A stretch of 38,585 bases of DNA from Candidatus Altarchaeota archaeon (GCA_016935655.1 JAFGQM010000062.1:1-38585), one strand, 5' to 3'; positions 1 to 8,275 are shown, counted from the first letter of the stretch. Notes: generated by a model not told the origin, from the sequence alone. A program made the numbers and translations.

Positions 1-2
1 AG

Positions 3-263
3 AAGAGGAAGGCGCTAATCTATAATTTCATATCGCAGCTTACCGCAGTTCTTGGGGGTGCGATAGGTTTCCTGATACCGAGCGAGAGCTTTAAAACACT
101 CATGCTTCCAATCGCAGCTGGCGGTTTTATGTACATAGCGGCCTCCGACCTTGTACCGGAACTCCACAAGGAACCCAGGCTCAGCAAGGCAATCCTGGCA
201 TTCTCCTTCTTCCTCATCGGCGTTGTTTTGATGCTTGCGATAAAGGTTGCTTTTGCAAAATGA
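3..263 (+). CDS. ZIP-family metal transporter, C-terminal part (5' truncated)
   Basis: The frame is open from the window edge and stops at 261-263. The visible 86 residues hold hydrophobic segments and the stretch AAGGFMYIAASDLVPELHKE, which matches the metal-binding helix V region of ZIP (Zrt/Irt-like) transporters, where a His/Glu pair lines the path for Zn2+ or another divalent metal. A last TM helix (FSFFLIGVVLMLAIKV) ends the protein, as is usual in the family. The N-terminal helices lie outside the window, so substrate and full length cannot be judged. The following gene starts 28 nt downstream on the same strand. Confidence 0.85.
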   Translation, partial: KRKALIYNFISQLTAVLGGAIGFLIPSESFKTLMLPIAAGGFMYIAASDLVPELHKEPRLSKAILAFSFFLIGVVLMLAIKVAFAK

Positions 264-291
264 GATACACCCAACAGGTGGGGGTTAGGAT

Positions 292-999
292 ATGAAGATG
301 AATGGAAAAACGATCCTTATACCGGCAGCGGTCTTGATCATATTGTTCTTCGCATTCAGTCAGCCGCAGAATCCTGTGAAGGGCCCGTATTGCGGAGACG
401 GGGCCTGCAACGGGGATGAAACGGGTTCCAGTTGCCCGGCTGATTGCGGGTCCTGCAAGATCGGATATTGCGGGGACGGTATATGTGGCGATGGTGAAAA
501 CTGTTCTTCGTGTCCGGAGGACTGTGGCGCGTGTATCCGGCCAGTGGCAATATGTGGAGATGGGGTTTGCAATGGGGACGAAAGCTGCTCCAGCTGTCCG
601 TCTGACTGCGGGTCCTGCCAGCCATCTGGGTATTGCGGGGACGGTACGTGTAGTGATGGTGAAAACTGTTCTAGTTGCCCGGCTGACTGCGGACGACCAA
701 AGGAATGCAAGCTGGTGATGTTCCATAACAGTGTGGGGCCGATGTGCATTGAGATGTTGGATTACATGGATAGCATAGAGGGAGAGTTCCCTGGCCTTCT
801 CTTCGAGCAGCACCTGACGTCGGAGTCTGGTTATGACTCACTTCTCTCTAGGTGGAAATCCGCCAATCCCCAAAGCTTGGGGGTGTCCGATGACTATAGC
901 TATCTGCCCATAACGTTCATAAATGGAAGGGCATACTCAGGGTTCAACAACTGGGTAAAAACCCGGTTGCATGCAGATTTAGAGGGGGTTTGCGGGTAG
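292..999 (+). CDS. Secreted Cys-rich repeat protein with thioredoxin-like C-terminal domain
   Basis: The 235-residue protein begins with a hydrophobic signal or anchor (about residues 7-22). Four tandem Cys-rich repeats of the form CGDGxCxGDExCSSCPxDCGxC follow, at about residues 34-55, 60-81, 88-109 and 115-134. The C-terminal part (about 139-235) looks like a thioredoxin fold: a beta strand CKLVMFHN, a single cysteine in SVGPMC where thioredoxins have CxxC, and a cis-Pro-like motif LPITFING. It is probably exported and attached at the cell surface. The repeats may bind metal or be disulfide-stabilised; the function is unknown. Its stop abuts the next ATG directly (TAGATG). Confidence 0.75.
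   Translation: MKMNGKTILIPAAVLIILFFAFSQPQNPVKGPYCGDGACNGDETGSSCPADCGSCKIGYCGDGICGDGENCSSCPEDCGACIRPVAICGDGVCNGDESCSSCPSDCGSCQPSGYCGDGTCSDGENCSSCPADCGRPKECKLVMFHNSVGPMCIEMLDYMDSIEGEFPGLLFEQHLTSESGYDSLLSRWKSANPQSLGVSDDYSYLPITFINGRAYSGFNNWVKTRLHADLEGVCG
391..693 (+). repeat. Four tandem CGDG Cys-rich coding repeats
   Basis: Four copies of about 66-81 nt encode CGDGxCxGDExCSSCPxDCG units, separated by short linkers. The first copy has TG in place of the central cysteine. The DNA copies are diverged, so the repeat is mainly visible at protein level. Confidence 0.8.
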
Positions 1000-1593
1000 A
1001 TGGGAGACTATTTGGGTTTTTATCGGACTGGGTTGGGTAAGAAAATCCTTGAGCAAGAGGTGTCTTATATACGCGATTATCTTGCGGGCTGTAAAAGAGT
1101 CCTGGACATAGGCTGCGGCCCAGGGATATTTGAGAGGGAGCTTTTGGGGATGGACATAGTCGGAGTGGATTCCTCCCAAGGAATGCTGGACGAGGCTAAA
1201 AAGATCGCCAAAAACCAGTTCTTACTGGCCAGGGCAGAAGAGTTGCCCTTTCCAGAAGCAAGCTTTGACGGCGTGTTCTTTGTCACCTCCCTTGAGTTCC
1301 TCCAGGATTATAAGAGAGCGCTGAGTGAGGTATATAGGGTTCTATGCGGAGGCGGGAAAATGATAGCGCTCATACTGAATCCAGAGTCGAATTATTTCAA
1401 GGAAAGAATAAAAAAGGGCGGGTATATCAAGGAGAACATCAAGCATGCGGACCTGCGCGCGATTAGGGAATGTGCAGAAGGGAAATTCGACTTGGCCGAA
1501 GAGTACTTCTTGGGGATTAAGGACGGAAAAATCACGGATTCGAAGGACCCGAAAATCGCGAGTTTATATGTAATAAGAGGTATCAAGAGATAA
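1000..1593 (+). CDS. Class I SAM-dependent methyltransferase (Methyltransf_11-like)
   Basis: A 197-residue Rossmann methyltransferase. SAM-binding motif I is VLDIGCGPG (about residues 34-42), motif II is the acidic strand end VGVDSS (about 54-59), and ARAEELPFPEASFDGVFF followed by the RVLCGGGKM region gives the usual post-I and motif IV-VI layout. The acceptor cannot be told from sequence; small-molecule or quinone-type substrates are common in this subfamily. The ATG at 1000 directly follows the previous stop, indicating translational coupling, and the radical SAM gene follows after 26 nt. Confidence 0.85.
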   Translation: MGDYLGFYRTGLGKKILEQEVSYIRDYLAGCKRVLDIGCGPGIFERELLGMDIVGVDSSQGMLDEAKKIAKNQFLLARAEELPFPEASFDGVFFVTSLEFLQDYKRALSEVYRVLCGGGKMIALILNPESNYFKERIKKGGYIKENIKHADLRAIRECAEGKFDLAEEYFLGIKDGKITDSKDPKIASLYVIRGIKR

Positions 1594-1619
1594 GGGTAGG
1601 CAGGAGACATGTAATCAGG

Positions 1620-2546
1620 ATGGCATACAAACACCTTTTCGGGCCGGTGCCTTCAAGGAGGCTTGGCGTCTCTCTGGGGATAGATCTAGTCCCATACAAG
1701 ACATGCACCCTGAACTGCGTGTACTGCGAGTGCGGGAGGACGACAAACCTAACGCTTGAAAGGAAGGAATATGTCCCGACGGCTGAGATTCTTGCAGAGC
1801 TGGGTGATTACTTGAAACCCGGGCCGGATTTGGATTATATAACGTTCTCGGGCTCCGGCGAGCCGACTCTCCACACGGGAGTAAAGCATATTATAAGGTT
1901 CCTGAAGATGGAATACCCCAAATACAAAGTGGCGGTGCTTACAAACGGGACGCTTCTCTACGACAAGGGGGTTAGAGAAGAGCTCATGCGCGCAGATCTG
2001 GTAATGCCATCGCTTGACGCGGTTTCGAAAGAGGCGTTCACAAGGGTGAACAGGCCACATAGGGATATCCCCCTTGGGGATATGATGGGGGGGTTGATTG
2101 AGTTCAGAGATGAATTCAAGGGCCAGATATGGCTTGAGATATTCATAGTCCCGGGGCTGAACGACGGTGAATCGGAGCTGCGGCTGCTGAAGAAGACTGT
2201 CGGGAGGATAAGGCCGGACAAAGTACAGATAAACACACTTGACAGGCCGGGTACGGAGAGCTGGGTCATGCCAGCAGGGAAAGCCGAGCTGGAGCGGATT
2301 GCATCCCTTCTCGGGGGCGAGGTGATAGCCAGCTTCGAGTCGAGGAAAAAAATCAAGAGCTTCAGTAGGAACATCGAGGAGGACATAGTCTCTACTCTCG
2401 GGAGAAGGCCCTGCACGGCCAAGGACCTGTCGGCCATACTCAGCCTGCACCTGAACGAGGTCAACAAATACCTACAGCTTCTGCTGGAAACTGGAAGGAT
2501 ATACAGTGAGGAAGAGGAGCGTGGGGTTTTTTTCAGGATAAACTAA
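1620..2546 (+). CDS. Radical SAM protein with C-terminal winged-helix-like region
   Basis: A 308-residue radical SAM enzyme. The 4Fe-4S motif CTLNCVYC has cysteines at 29, 33 and 36, and FSGSGEPTLH supplies the SAM-binding GGE-type strand. The N-terminal sequence HLFGPVPSRRLGVSLGIDLVP is characteristic of a widespread family of uncharacterised archaeal and bacterial radical SAM proteins. The last 60 or so residues (TLGRRPCTAKDLSAILSLH then NEVNKYLQLLLETGRIY) look like a small winged-helix domain. The substrate is not known. The enzyme is cytoplasmic and presumably oxygen sensitive. Confidence 0.85.
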   Translation: MAYKHLFGPVPSRRLGVSLGIDLVPYKTCTLNCVYCECGRTTNLTLERKEYVPTAEILAELGDYLKPGPDLDYITFSGSGEPTLHTGVKHIIRFLKMEYPKYKVAVLTNGTLLYDKGVREELMRADLVMPSLDAVSKEAFTRVNRPHRDIPLGDMMGGLIEFRDEFKGQIWLEIFIVPGLNDGESELRLLKKTVGRIRPDKVQINTLDRPGTESWVMPAGKAELERIASLLGGEVIASFESRKKIKSFSRNIEEDIVSTLGRRPCTAKDLSAILSLHLNEVNKYLQLLLETGRIYSEEEERGVFFRIN

Positions 2547-2614
2547 TCCTTCAAAACGGCAAAAACATCTCGGGGTTTTCCCAGGGTGGTGGGTAGTTGA
2601 TAGGATAAACAAAT

Positions 2615-2620
2615 GGAGGT
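2615..2620 (+). promoter_or_regulatory. Shine-Dalgarno GGAGGT before DUF89 gene
   Basis: A strong GGAGGT lies 7 nt before the ATG at 2628. It supports that start and shows SD-led initiation here, in contrast to the leaderless genes elsewhere. Confidence 0.7.
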
Positions 2621-2627
2621 CTAGTCT

Positions 2628-3467
2628 ATGAAACTGCAGATTGACTGCATCCCCTGTCTGATAAAACAGTCGGTGCAGGCCATAAAGAAGACCGGGGGGG
2701 GAATGGAGGAGCTGAAAGAGATTCTAAGGCTGATACTAGAGTTTGATGAAAACACTACATCGGCCGGGACGAAGGTCCACCGTGCCCTTAAGGAGGCTAC
2801 AGGGGTACAGAACATCTATGCAGAGGAAAAAAAGAGAGACAACAATGCCGCCATGAAAATGCTGCCTAGAATCAGAGAAGAAATGGAAGGATCAGAAGAC
2901 AGATTCCTGTTCGCAACCAAGGCGGCTATCGCAGGCAATGTAATTGATTATGGAGCCTTGGGCATAAAAAACCTGATCGGTGAGGTGGAGGGGATACTCC
3001 ACGAAGAGTTGGCTATAGATGATAGTAAGAGATTTAAGGAAGAATTGAAGAAGGCGAAGAGGGTGATATACCTTGCAGATAATGCAGGGGAGATAGTCTT
3101 TGACCAGCTGTTGATTGATGAGATCCAAACATTAGGGCCCAAGGTCACTGTAGCCGTCAGGGGAGAACCCATACTGAACGATGCCACCATGGAGGATGCC
3201 AAAATGGTGGGCTTGCGCGCAGACAAGATCATAACTACTGGAACTGACCACATAGGCATCGACCCCACGGAATGCTCTGAAGATTTCATTAAGGAGTTTG
3301 AAGGCGCAGATTTGGTCATATCAAAAGGCCAGGGTAATTATGAGACTTTGCAGGATTTCAACATAAAAAAGAAGGTGGTTTATATCCTAAGGGTCAAATG
3401 CGAGGTCGTCGCAGAGAACCTCAAAACAAAGAAGGAGGCGAATATTGTAAAGATAGTCGAAGCCTGA
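2628..3467 (+). CDS. Archaeal DUF89 (ARMT1-like) metal-dependent damage-control phosphatase
   Basis: The 279-residue protein begins with the archaeal-type Cys motif IDCIPCLIKQ (C7, C10). It carries the family's catalytic elements: AGNVIDYG (about 102-109), YLADNAGEIVFD (about 149-159, metal-binding Asp/Asn), RGEPILNDAT (about 178-187) and SKGQGNYETL (about 232-241). DUF89 proteins are Mn/Ni-dependent phosphatases proposed to remove toxic phosphometabolites, including overphosphorylated sugars and phosphopantetheine derivatives. The substrate here is unknown. Length and motifs are complete. Confidence 0.9.
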   Translation: MKLQIDCIPCLIKQSVQAIKKTGGGMEELKEILRLILEFDENTTSAGTKVHRALKEATGVQNIYAEEKKRDNNAAMKMLPRIREEMEGSEDRFLFATKAAIAGNVIDYGALGIKNLIGEVEGILHEELAIDDSKRFKEELKKAKRVIYLADNAGEIVFDQLLIDEIQTLGPKVTVAVRGEPILNDATMEDAKMVGLRADKIITTGTDHIGIDPTECSEDFIKEFEGADLVISKGQGNYETLQDFNIKKKVVYILRVKCEVVAENLKTKKEANIVKIVEA

Positions 3468-3629
3468 ACCTTTGCAATTATTGTGCGAGGGAGATTAAAA
3501 CGCACAGGGAAAACCGGGCTGGCAGACATAAGACTGACCATCAACGCTATTGACGAGTTTTCACATGAGGGCTGAGGCGTGTATGGGGGGGCGAATTTAT
3601 GAGGAATCCACTAAAGTCAACCGGTAAAG

Positions 3630-3636
3630 TTAAATA
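3630..3636 (+). promoter_or_regulatory. TATA-like box for the ferritin-like gene
   Basis: TTAAATA preceded by the purine-rich AAAG (BRE-like) lies about 32 nt before the ATG at 3665, the spacing expected for a leaderless archaeal transcript. No SD is present before that ATG. Confidence 0.45.
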
Positions 3637-3664
3637 GCATAATCATCTAGATAACCAAGACAAA

Positions 3665-3919
3665 ATGACCGGAGAGCACGAGGGGCGGGAGAACCTCACG
3701 GAGAAGACGAAAGACCTTGAGAGGGCTAGGCAGTCACTCATAGAAGAACTAGAAGCCATAAACTGGTACCAGGAGCGGGTGGAGGTCTGCAAGGACAAGG
3801 AGCTAAAGCGAATACTCGAGCACAACAGGGACGAGGAAAAAGAGCATGCAGCCATGCTAATCGAGTATCTGAAGAAGGCCGACGAGGTTCAGGGCAAGAT
3901 GTTTGAGGAGCACGACTGA
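3665..3919 (+). CDS. Encapsulated-ferritin-like (EncFtn) protein
   Basis: The 84-residue helical protein closely follows the EncFtn pattern: SLIEELEAINWYQERV followed by RILEHNRDEEKEHAAMLIEYL. By alignment with the described EncFtn ferroxidase site, E28, E58 and H61 would be the iron ligands, and W34-Y35 match the conserved aromatic pair. Such proteins form ring decamers that oxidise Fe(II) and normally work inside an encapsulin shell. The C-terminus (KKADEVQGKMFEEHD) shows no obvious cargo-loading peptide, and no encapsulin gene is in the window. The gene is monocistronic with its own promoter. Confidence 0.88.
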   Translation: MTGEHEGRENLTEKTKDLERARQSLIEELEAINWYQERVEVCKDKELKRILEHNRDEEKEHAAMLIEYLKKADEVQGKMFEEHD

Positions 3920-3949
3920 GAGGGTCTAACTAGGCTATCCCTCTGGAAT

Positions 3950-4894
3950 CTAGAGGCCCCTGAATATGAAAGCCCCAGTGGGGATAGGTATGAACCTGCC
4001 CATTACTGCCATTATCCCACTTATGGTCCCGATGATGGCCAGTATGCCCAAAACTACCAGGAATGCCAGGAGCACGGACACCATGCCATTACCAGAGCTG
4101 ACCCCGTTTGCTACTGCAACTGCCCTGCCTGCAAGGACCCAGAAAAATACCATGATGACCAAAAAAACGGATGTGAACGCTAGGAAAAGATTCGGATTTG
4201 TCCCGATCGAATACACGGTCAAAGGTGTTTTCATCGAGATTACCGTTCCCACTGCCGTGAGAGGTATGCCGACGAAAATCAGGACCAGAATATTCACGTA
4301 TGCCAGAAGAGCCACTGTCTTTTTCACATCGGCGCTTCCGCCAGCAATGCCTCTCGTGAGTCTTGAGCTGAAGAAACATATAGCGAGGAACAGTACAAGG
4401 CCAAACAGAATGCTACCCGTAGTGGTAACTAGCAGCGACTGATCGTTGAAAATCCAACCGACACTGTCCAAAGACCCTATAGGATAAGCCTCAAAGAGTC
4501 TCTCAAACTGTTCCCTAAGCGTGAACTTTAGGGTTATTACCAGGATGAACTCACTTATTATCGCCATTATAAGATATAACAACAGACCCTGCCCGAAGGT
4601 TATCTTGTCTCTGAGGTATTTGAACGTATACGTGGGGTGTAACAAAGAGCCCAATAATATCCTCGGGGCAAAAATGCTGGACTCCATCTTCCAGCTGCGG
4701 ATCTGGTGGATTCTGGAGACCATGGGCACCCCCTTGGCCCCTCCAGCACTCTCGTCCCGCAGGGCTAGGGTTATATCCCCCCCCAAGTAGCCTGCCTTTT
4801 TCATTTCCTCCCTTACCTCCTCCTTGCTCTTGCCTTGGGCAAGCTGTTCCCCCACCAGCCTTCGAAGTTCGGTAAGCTCTTCAGGGTTTACCAT
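3950..4894 (-). CDS. Yip1-like integral membrane protein with N-terminal SHOCT-like helix pair
   Basis: A 314-residue protein. The N-terminal soluble part (about 1-50: EELTELRRLVGEQLAQGKSKEEVREEMKKAGY) resembles a short oligomerisation helix pair. From about residue 78, GSLLHPTYTFKYLRDKITFGQGLLLYLIM begins a Yip1-type region with about five TM helices. The function is unknown; Yip1-like proteins are polytopic membrane proteins. It lies 7 nt downstream of the UbiB kinase gene and is probably the last gene of a three-gene operon. Confidence 0.75.
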   Translation of the reverse strand: MVNPEELTELRRLVGEQLAQGKSKEEVREEMKKAGYLGGDITLALRDESAGGAKGVPMVSRIHQIRSWKMESSIFAPRILLGSLLHPTYTFKYLRDKITFGQGLLLYLIMAIISEFILVITLKFTLREQFERLFEAYPIGSLDSVGWIFNDQSLLVTTTGSILFGLVLFLAICFFSSRLTRGIAGGSADVKKTVALLAYVNILVLIFVGIPLTAVGTVISMKTPLTVYSIGTNPNLFLAFTSVFLVIMVFFWVLAGRAVAVANGVSSGNGMVSVLLAFLVVLGILAIIGTISGIMAVMGRFIPIPTGAFIFRGL

Positions 4895-4901
4895 TTTGAG
4901 A

Positions 4902-6569
4902 TTAAATGCCCGCCCTTCTGATTATCCTCACCACCATCCATGAGCCGAGGATTAGCGCGAACGTGAAGCCCACTATACCGACAACAGGGAAATCGAAGAA
5001 CAACGGTCCCTGGCCAGTGGTCATGATAAGGGAGCTGCCTACAAGTATCGCTGCTAAGAGTATACTCGCCGATATCCTGTTGCTTATCCTGTCAAGGTTC
5101 TTTGACAGCTCCTCCAGGCTCTGGTGCTTGAAGTCCACGGTTATCGACGCTGTTGCCAAGCTTTTGGAGAATTTAGAGATGGCGTCGGGCAGGCCTCCCA
5201 TGGTCTCTGCTATCCTAACCAGGTTGTCCTTGAAGTCCGTGATCTTTTTGATGTTGACGAACTTCAGCTCCTTTGTCGGCGAGAGGTACTCTTTGACATG
5301 TTCGACCATGTCGATCTTCGGATTCAGCTGTTTTACCGTACCTTCAACGACTATGAAAGACCTGATGAGCATGGCATAGTCCTCCGGTACCCTCATCCTG
5401 TATTTTGCAAAGATCTCCAATATCCTCTCCAACCCTTGCCCGATCTTGGCTTGCGAGGGCGATTCGTAGTAGAGGGTGTACACGTCTTCTAACTCCCTTA
5501 TCAGCCTCTCCTTGTCGACATTTGGCCCGAGGATATTCGCAGTTTGGAGGTTCTCCACCAGACCCTGCAGGTCGCCTATGAAAATGCTCATGAGTATGCT
5601 GGAAAGCTGCTTCGTGAAGTCCCGGCCAAGATGCTTCATCATTCCGAAATCCAGATAACATATGGTGTTGTCGGGCAGGACGAAGATATTCGAGGGGTGG
5701 GGGTCTGCATGGAAGAATTGGTGCTCAAATATCTGTTTCAGATACGAGTTCATTATCCTTTCCGCGACTATCCTATTCCTCCTTTTCTTGCACTCTGTTA
5801 TCAGGTACTTGAGGTTTACCCCGTCCACGTACTCCATGACTAGTATCTTTTCGGTCGAGTATTCCCACAGTATTCTGGGCACATACACCGTTTTATCGTT
5901 TTCGAAGATCTTGCGGAACTTGTCGGCATACCTGCCCTCGAACCTGTAGTCCACCTCCCTATGTATCGACCTGTCGAACTCGTCTATCAGGCCTGGAAGG
6001 TTGTAAGACTCCCAGTCAGGGTTGTTCCTCACCAGAAATACGCTAAGGTATCTCATAAGCCGTATGTCTTGCTCTATCTCCCTGATTATATCAGGCCGCT
6101 GCACCTTTATCACGACTCTTCTGCCGCCTTTCAGGACTGCCTCGTGCACCTGCCCCAAGGAGGCCGAAGCAAGGGGCGTCTTTTCAATCAACTCAAAGAG
6201 CTCTGGAGGCTCCCTCCCCAGCTCGGTTTTGATTATCCCCTCTGCTTCCTCCCAGGAAAATGCCGGCGCGCTGTCTTGAAGTTTTGAGAGCTCTTCTACA
6301 TACTCTCTCTTGAATATGTCTGCGCGTGTGCTCAGCATCTGCCCGAATTTGACGAATATGGGGCCAAGCTCCTCGAAGGTCATCCTCAGTCGGGCGGCCT
6401 TCGAGAGGTTGAGGGCCCTGCTCTGCTTGTACCAGCTTAGCTTTTTTAGGAGGCTGAACCTGTGCTCCTTTGAGATGCCGTCGACCCACGGGCCGAACTC
6501 GTACTTCATCAGAACCCCGATGATATGGCTCAGCCTGTGGATGTCCCCTCTTTCTCTGTCAAAGATCAT
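4902..6569 (-). CDS. ABC1/UbiB-family atypical protein kinase-like protein
   Basis: A 555-residue UbiB/ADCK-type protein. It shows the diagnostic KxGQ motif (K74-Q77 in FVKFGQMLSTRADIF), the Ala-rich loop replacement ASASLGQVHEA (about 134-144), the phosphate-positioning lysine in VVIKVQRPD (K155), the ExD motif EVDYRFEG, the catalytic loop HADPHPSN and the metal-binding DFG in CYLDFGMM. Two hydrophobic segments close the C-terminus. Family members bind ATP and support quinone or lipid metabolism; the substrate here is unknown. The ATG overlaps the upstream stop as ATGA, so it is coupled to the phasin-like gene. Confidence 0.9.
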   Translation of the reverse strand: MIFDRERGDIHRLSHIIGVLMKYEFGPWVDGISKEHRFSLLKKLSWYKQSRALNLSKAARLRMTFEELGPIFVKFGQMLSTRADIFKREYVEELSKLQDSAPAFSWEEAEGIIKTELGREPPELFELIEKTPLASASLGQVHEAVLKGGRRVVIKVQRPDIIREIEQDIRLMRYLSVFLVRNNPDWESYNLPGLIDEFDRSIHREVDYRFEGRYADKFRKIFENDKTVYVPRILWEYSTEKILVMEYVDGVNLKYLITECKKRRNRIVAERIMNSYLKQIFEHQFFHADPHPSNIFVLPDNTICYLDFGMMKHLGRDFTKQLSSILMSIFIGDLQGLVENLQTANILGPNVDKERLIRELEDVYTLYYESPSQAKIGQGLERILEIFAKYRMRVPEDYAMLIRSFIVVEGTVKQLNPKIDMVEHVKEYLSPTKELKFVNIKKITDFKDNLVRIAETMGGLPDAISKFSKSLATASITVDFKHQSLEELSKNLDRISNRISASILLAAILVGSSLIMTTGQGPLFFDFPVVGIVGFTFALILGSWMVVRIIRRAGI

Positions 6570-6919
6570 GCTTTAGATTTTTTCCTGGATTTTCTCTTAG
6601 CTTTTGTTTTGGTCTTCTTTTTCATCTGTTCTACCTGCCTTGATAACAGCTGGACCTTCTGCTCAAGCCTCTTGTAGTCCTTTTCCTTCACAAGGCCCGC
6701 GGACCTGAGTGCCTGACCCATCTTCCGGTCTATGTCCCTCATGAACGCTCTTTTTTCCTTGTCAGTCCTTGCCAGCATCTCCTTTGCAATTGCGCGCGCT
6801 TCGGCCTCGTTCAGCAAACCCATGTCGCTTAGTTTTTTTAGATAAGCGTCGATCTGCTCCTTGGCCATGAGGCCGACCCCGGCACCCAGAAGCAGCGCCT
6901 TCTTTATCAAGTCATCCAT
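6566..6919 (-). CDS. Phasin/PhaF-like small helical protein
   Basis: A 117-residue protein with a short hydrophobic N-terminus (KKALLLGAGVGLMAKEQIDAYLKKL), a central helical region, a coiled coil (KRLEQKVQLLSRQVEQMKK) and a basic tail (KKKTKTKAKRKSRKKSKA). This architecture resembles phasin or polyhydroxyalkanoate-regulator-like proteins, which are often adjacent to UbiB-family genes. No PHA synthase is in the window, so a membrane- or nucleic-acid-associated accessory role for the UbiB protein is more likely than granule binding. It is the first gene of the minus-strand operon and shares an ATGA overlap with the kinase. Confidence 0.6.
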   Translation of the reverse strand: MDDLIKKALLLGAGVGLMAKEQIDAYLKKLSDMGLLNEAEARAIAKEMLARTDKEKRAFMRDIDRKMGQALRSAGLVKEKDYKRLEQKVQLLSRQVEQMKKKTKTKAKRKSRKKSKA

Positions 6920-7013
6920 TTTCGCCCTCGTTGAGATTTAAATGACACCTGAGAATTAAGGAAGTGGGCTTAAAAATTTACGTGGTTTTTATTCGAGCTT
7001 TCCTTAACCTCAT

Positions 7014-7745
7014 ATGCCTAGGCGACATCATCCGAGGCATGAGACTAAGCCTTTGCACATAAAGGAGAAGATTAAGAACCCCAAGTTTATAATAGGTCTG
7101 CTGGTTCTGATACTGGTCTTGTTTGCGGTTTATCACATGGCGGTAGTGGGTGGGCTGTATAAGGATATCGTCAGCGCAAACAGGGTTCCTCTGGTAGTCC
7201 ATATGGCAAACAGCGGTATGGACCGTGGCCTATATATCTCACAGATGAAGGGCAAACCGACACCGATAAAGACGATTTGGGAGTTGGACTCTTTGCAGGA
7301 TCTAACCCTTATGGTGATAGACAACTTTGAGGTCCTTGCCAGAAGTTTTGAAAGCCTAAATGAGTTTGAGGCATACCTATGCGGTACCTTCCGGATTTTC
7401 TGCCCCGTGGAGCTGGAACTGAATGAGGCCCGTGCAAGTATGAGCCTAAGCTCGATTACCTCCTTTTATGCGGAATTTTGGAGCATACTAAGCGAAGAAT
7501 CTGTAGATGATGCTTATCTGCTTGCCAAGATAACATCGCTTCAGGACAGGATAGACGAAGGCGAGCTGAAATCCGCCGTCTTTTCACATGTATCCGAAGC
7601 GGATGCTAGGAGGATAGCAACGCAGCTCGAGTCGGAAATGGATGACTTTTGCTCACAGCAGAAGGTCAAGTTCGAGGAGGATATGGCGAATCAGGATTAT
7701 GTTGATGCTTATTTAAGGATAAGTTTCTGTGCACATTATTGGTAA
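7014..7745 (+). CDS. Hypothetical protein with one N-terminal TM anchor
   Basis: 243 residues that I do not recognise. A basic, His-rich N-terminus (about 1-25) precedes one TM helix (FIIGLLVLILVLFAVYHMAV, about 25-44). A mostly helical extracytoplasmic domain of about 195 residues follows, with a few cysteines. There is no SD; TTAAAAAT about 45 nt upstream could be a TATA box. It is divergent from the phasin/UbiB operon and converges on the membrane-anchored regulator. Confidence 0.6.
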   Translation: MPRRHHPRHETKPLHIKEKIKNPKFIIGLLVLILVLFAVYHMAVVGGLYKDIVSANRVPLVVHMANSGMDRGLYISQMKGKPTPIKTIWELDSLQDLTLMVIDNFEVLARSFESLNEFEAYLCGTFRIFCPVELELNEARASMSLSSITSFYAEFWSILSEESVDDAYLLAKITSLQDRIDEGELKSAVFSHVSEADARRIATQLESEMDDFCSQQKVKFEEDMANQDYVDAYLRISFCAHYW

Positions 7746-7786
7746 AAGAACGTCTTGAAATCTGTTAGTTCCGACAGTATAATCCC

Positions 7787-8248
7787 CTACCCGACCAACA
7801 ATTCCTTCAGCTTCTCCTCCAGCTCTATCACGTTGGATATCCCCTCAGCCCGTTTCTTTATGAGGCCCCTCTGCTCGAAGTCTCCGAGCATCCTGGAGAC
7901 CTTGACCTTGTTCAGGCCCGTTCCCCTGACTATACCCGACTGGGTCAAAGAGCCCTTGTTTTTCACGAGTTCTTCTATCACAGTCCTTTCTTCATTATCC
8001 AAGAACCTCAATAGTGGCGATACGTCCTTTTTGACATCGCCGTTGCTTTTCTGGTAATCGGAAAGGTAGTAATATACGGCTGAGCCGACGAAGAGGCCGG
8101 TTGACGCCAGGATCGGTATGAGCATGTAGGAGGGGAGAAAACTACAGCAACCGGTTGATATCTCCTCCCTTGACGCCAATGCGGCTATAGAGACTATCAT
8201 GACGAAGATCGCCAAGAGCATTATTACCAAAAGCAATGGGTTTTTCAT
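7787..8248 (-). CDS. Membrane-anchored winged-helix transcriptional regulator
   Basis: A 153-residue protein with two TM helices (about 4-26 and 40-62) joined by a short loop that contains vicinal cysteines (C34-C35). A cytoplasmic winged-helix domain (about 78-153) follows: NEERTVIEELVKNKGSLTQ, the recognition helix region NKVKVSRMLGDFEQRGLI and a basic wing KKRAEGISNVIEL. The domain is MarR/IclR-like in layout. It is divergent from the thioredoxin-CcdA gene, and a perfect inverted repeat (8254-8272) covers its own promoter, suggesting autoregulation. The DNA-binding call is solid; redox sensing through C34-C35 is inference. Confidence 0.8.
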   Translation of the reverse strand: MKNPLLLVIMLLAIFVMIVSIAALASREEISTGCCSFLPSYMLIPILASTGLFVGSAVYYYLSDYQKSNGDVKKDVSPLLRFLDNEERTVIEELVKNKGSLTQSGIVRGTGLNKVKVSRMLGDFEQRGLIKKRAEGISNVIELEEKLKELLVG

Positions 8249-8253
8249 CCTGG

Positions 8254-8272
8254 TGTTTCAAAAAATGAAACA
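8254..8272. promoter_or_regulatory. Candidate operator, perfect 7-nt inverted repeat
   Basis: TGTTTCA-AAAAA-TGAAACA is a perfect dyad with a 5-nt spacer. It lies 5 nt before the regulator's start codon on the minus strand, between that gene's TATA-like box and ATG, which is a typical archaeal repression position. The thioredoxin-CcdA promoter lies about 40 nt to the other side. Confidence 0.6.
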
Positions 8273-8275
8273 AAA

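Noticed and set aside
214..813. Minus-strand open frame opposite the Cys-repeat gene
   Set aside because: It arises from the repetitive GC-rich repeats; the plus-strand frame has a signal peptide and domain structure.
3483..3575. 30-codon GTG-started frame upstream of the ferritin-like gene
   Set aside because: It reads smoothly but is very short, has no SD and matches nothing I recognise.
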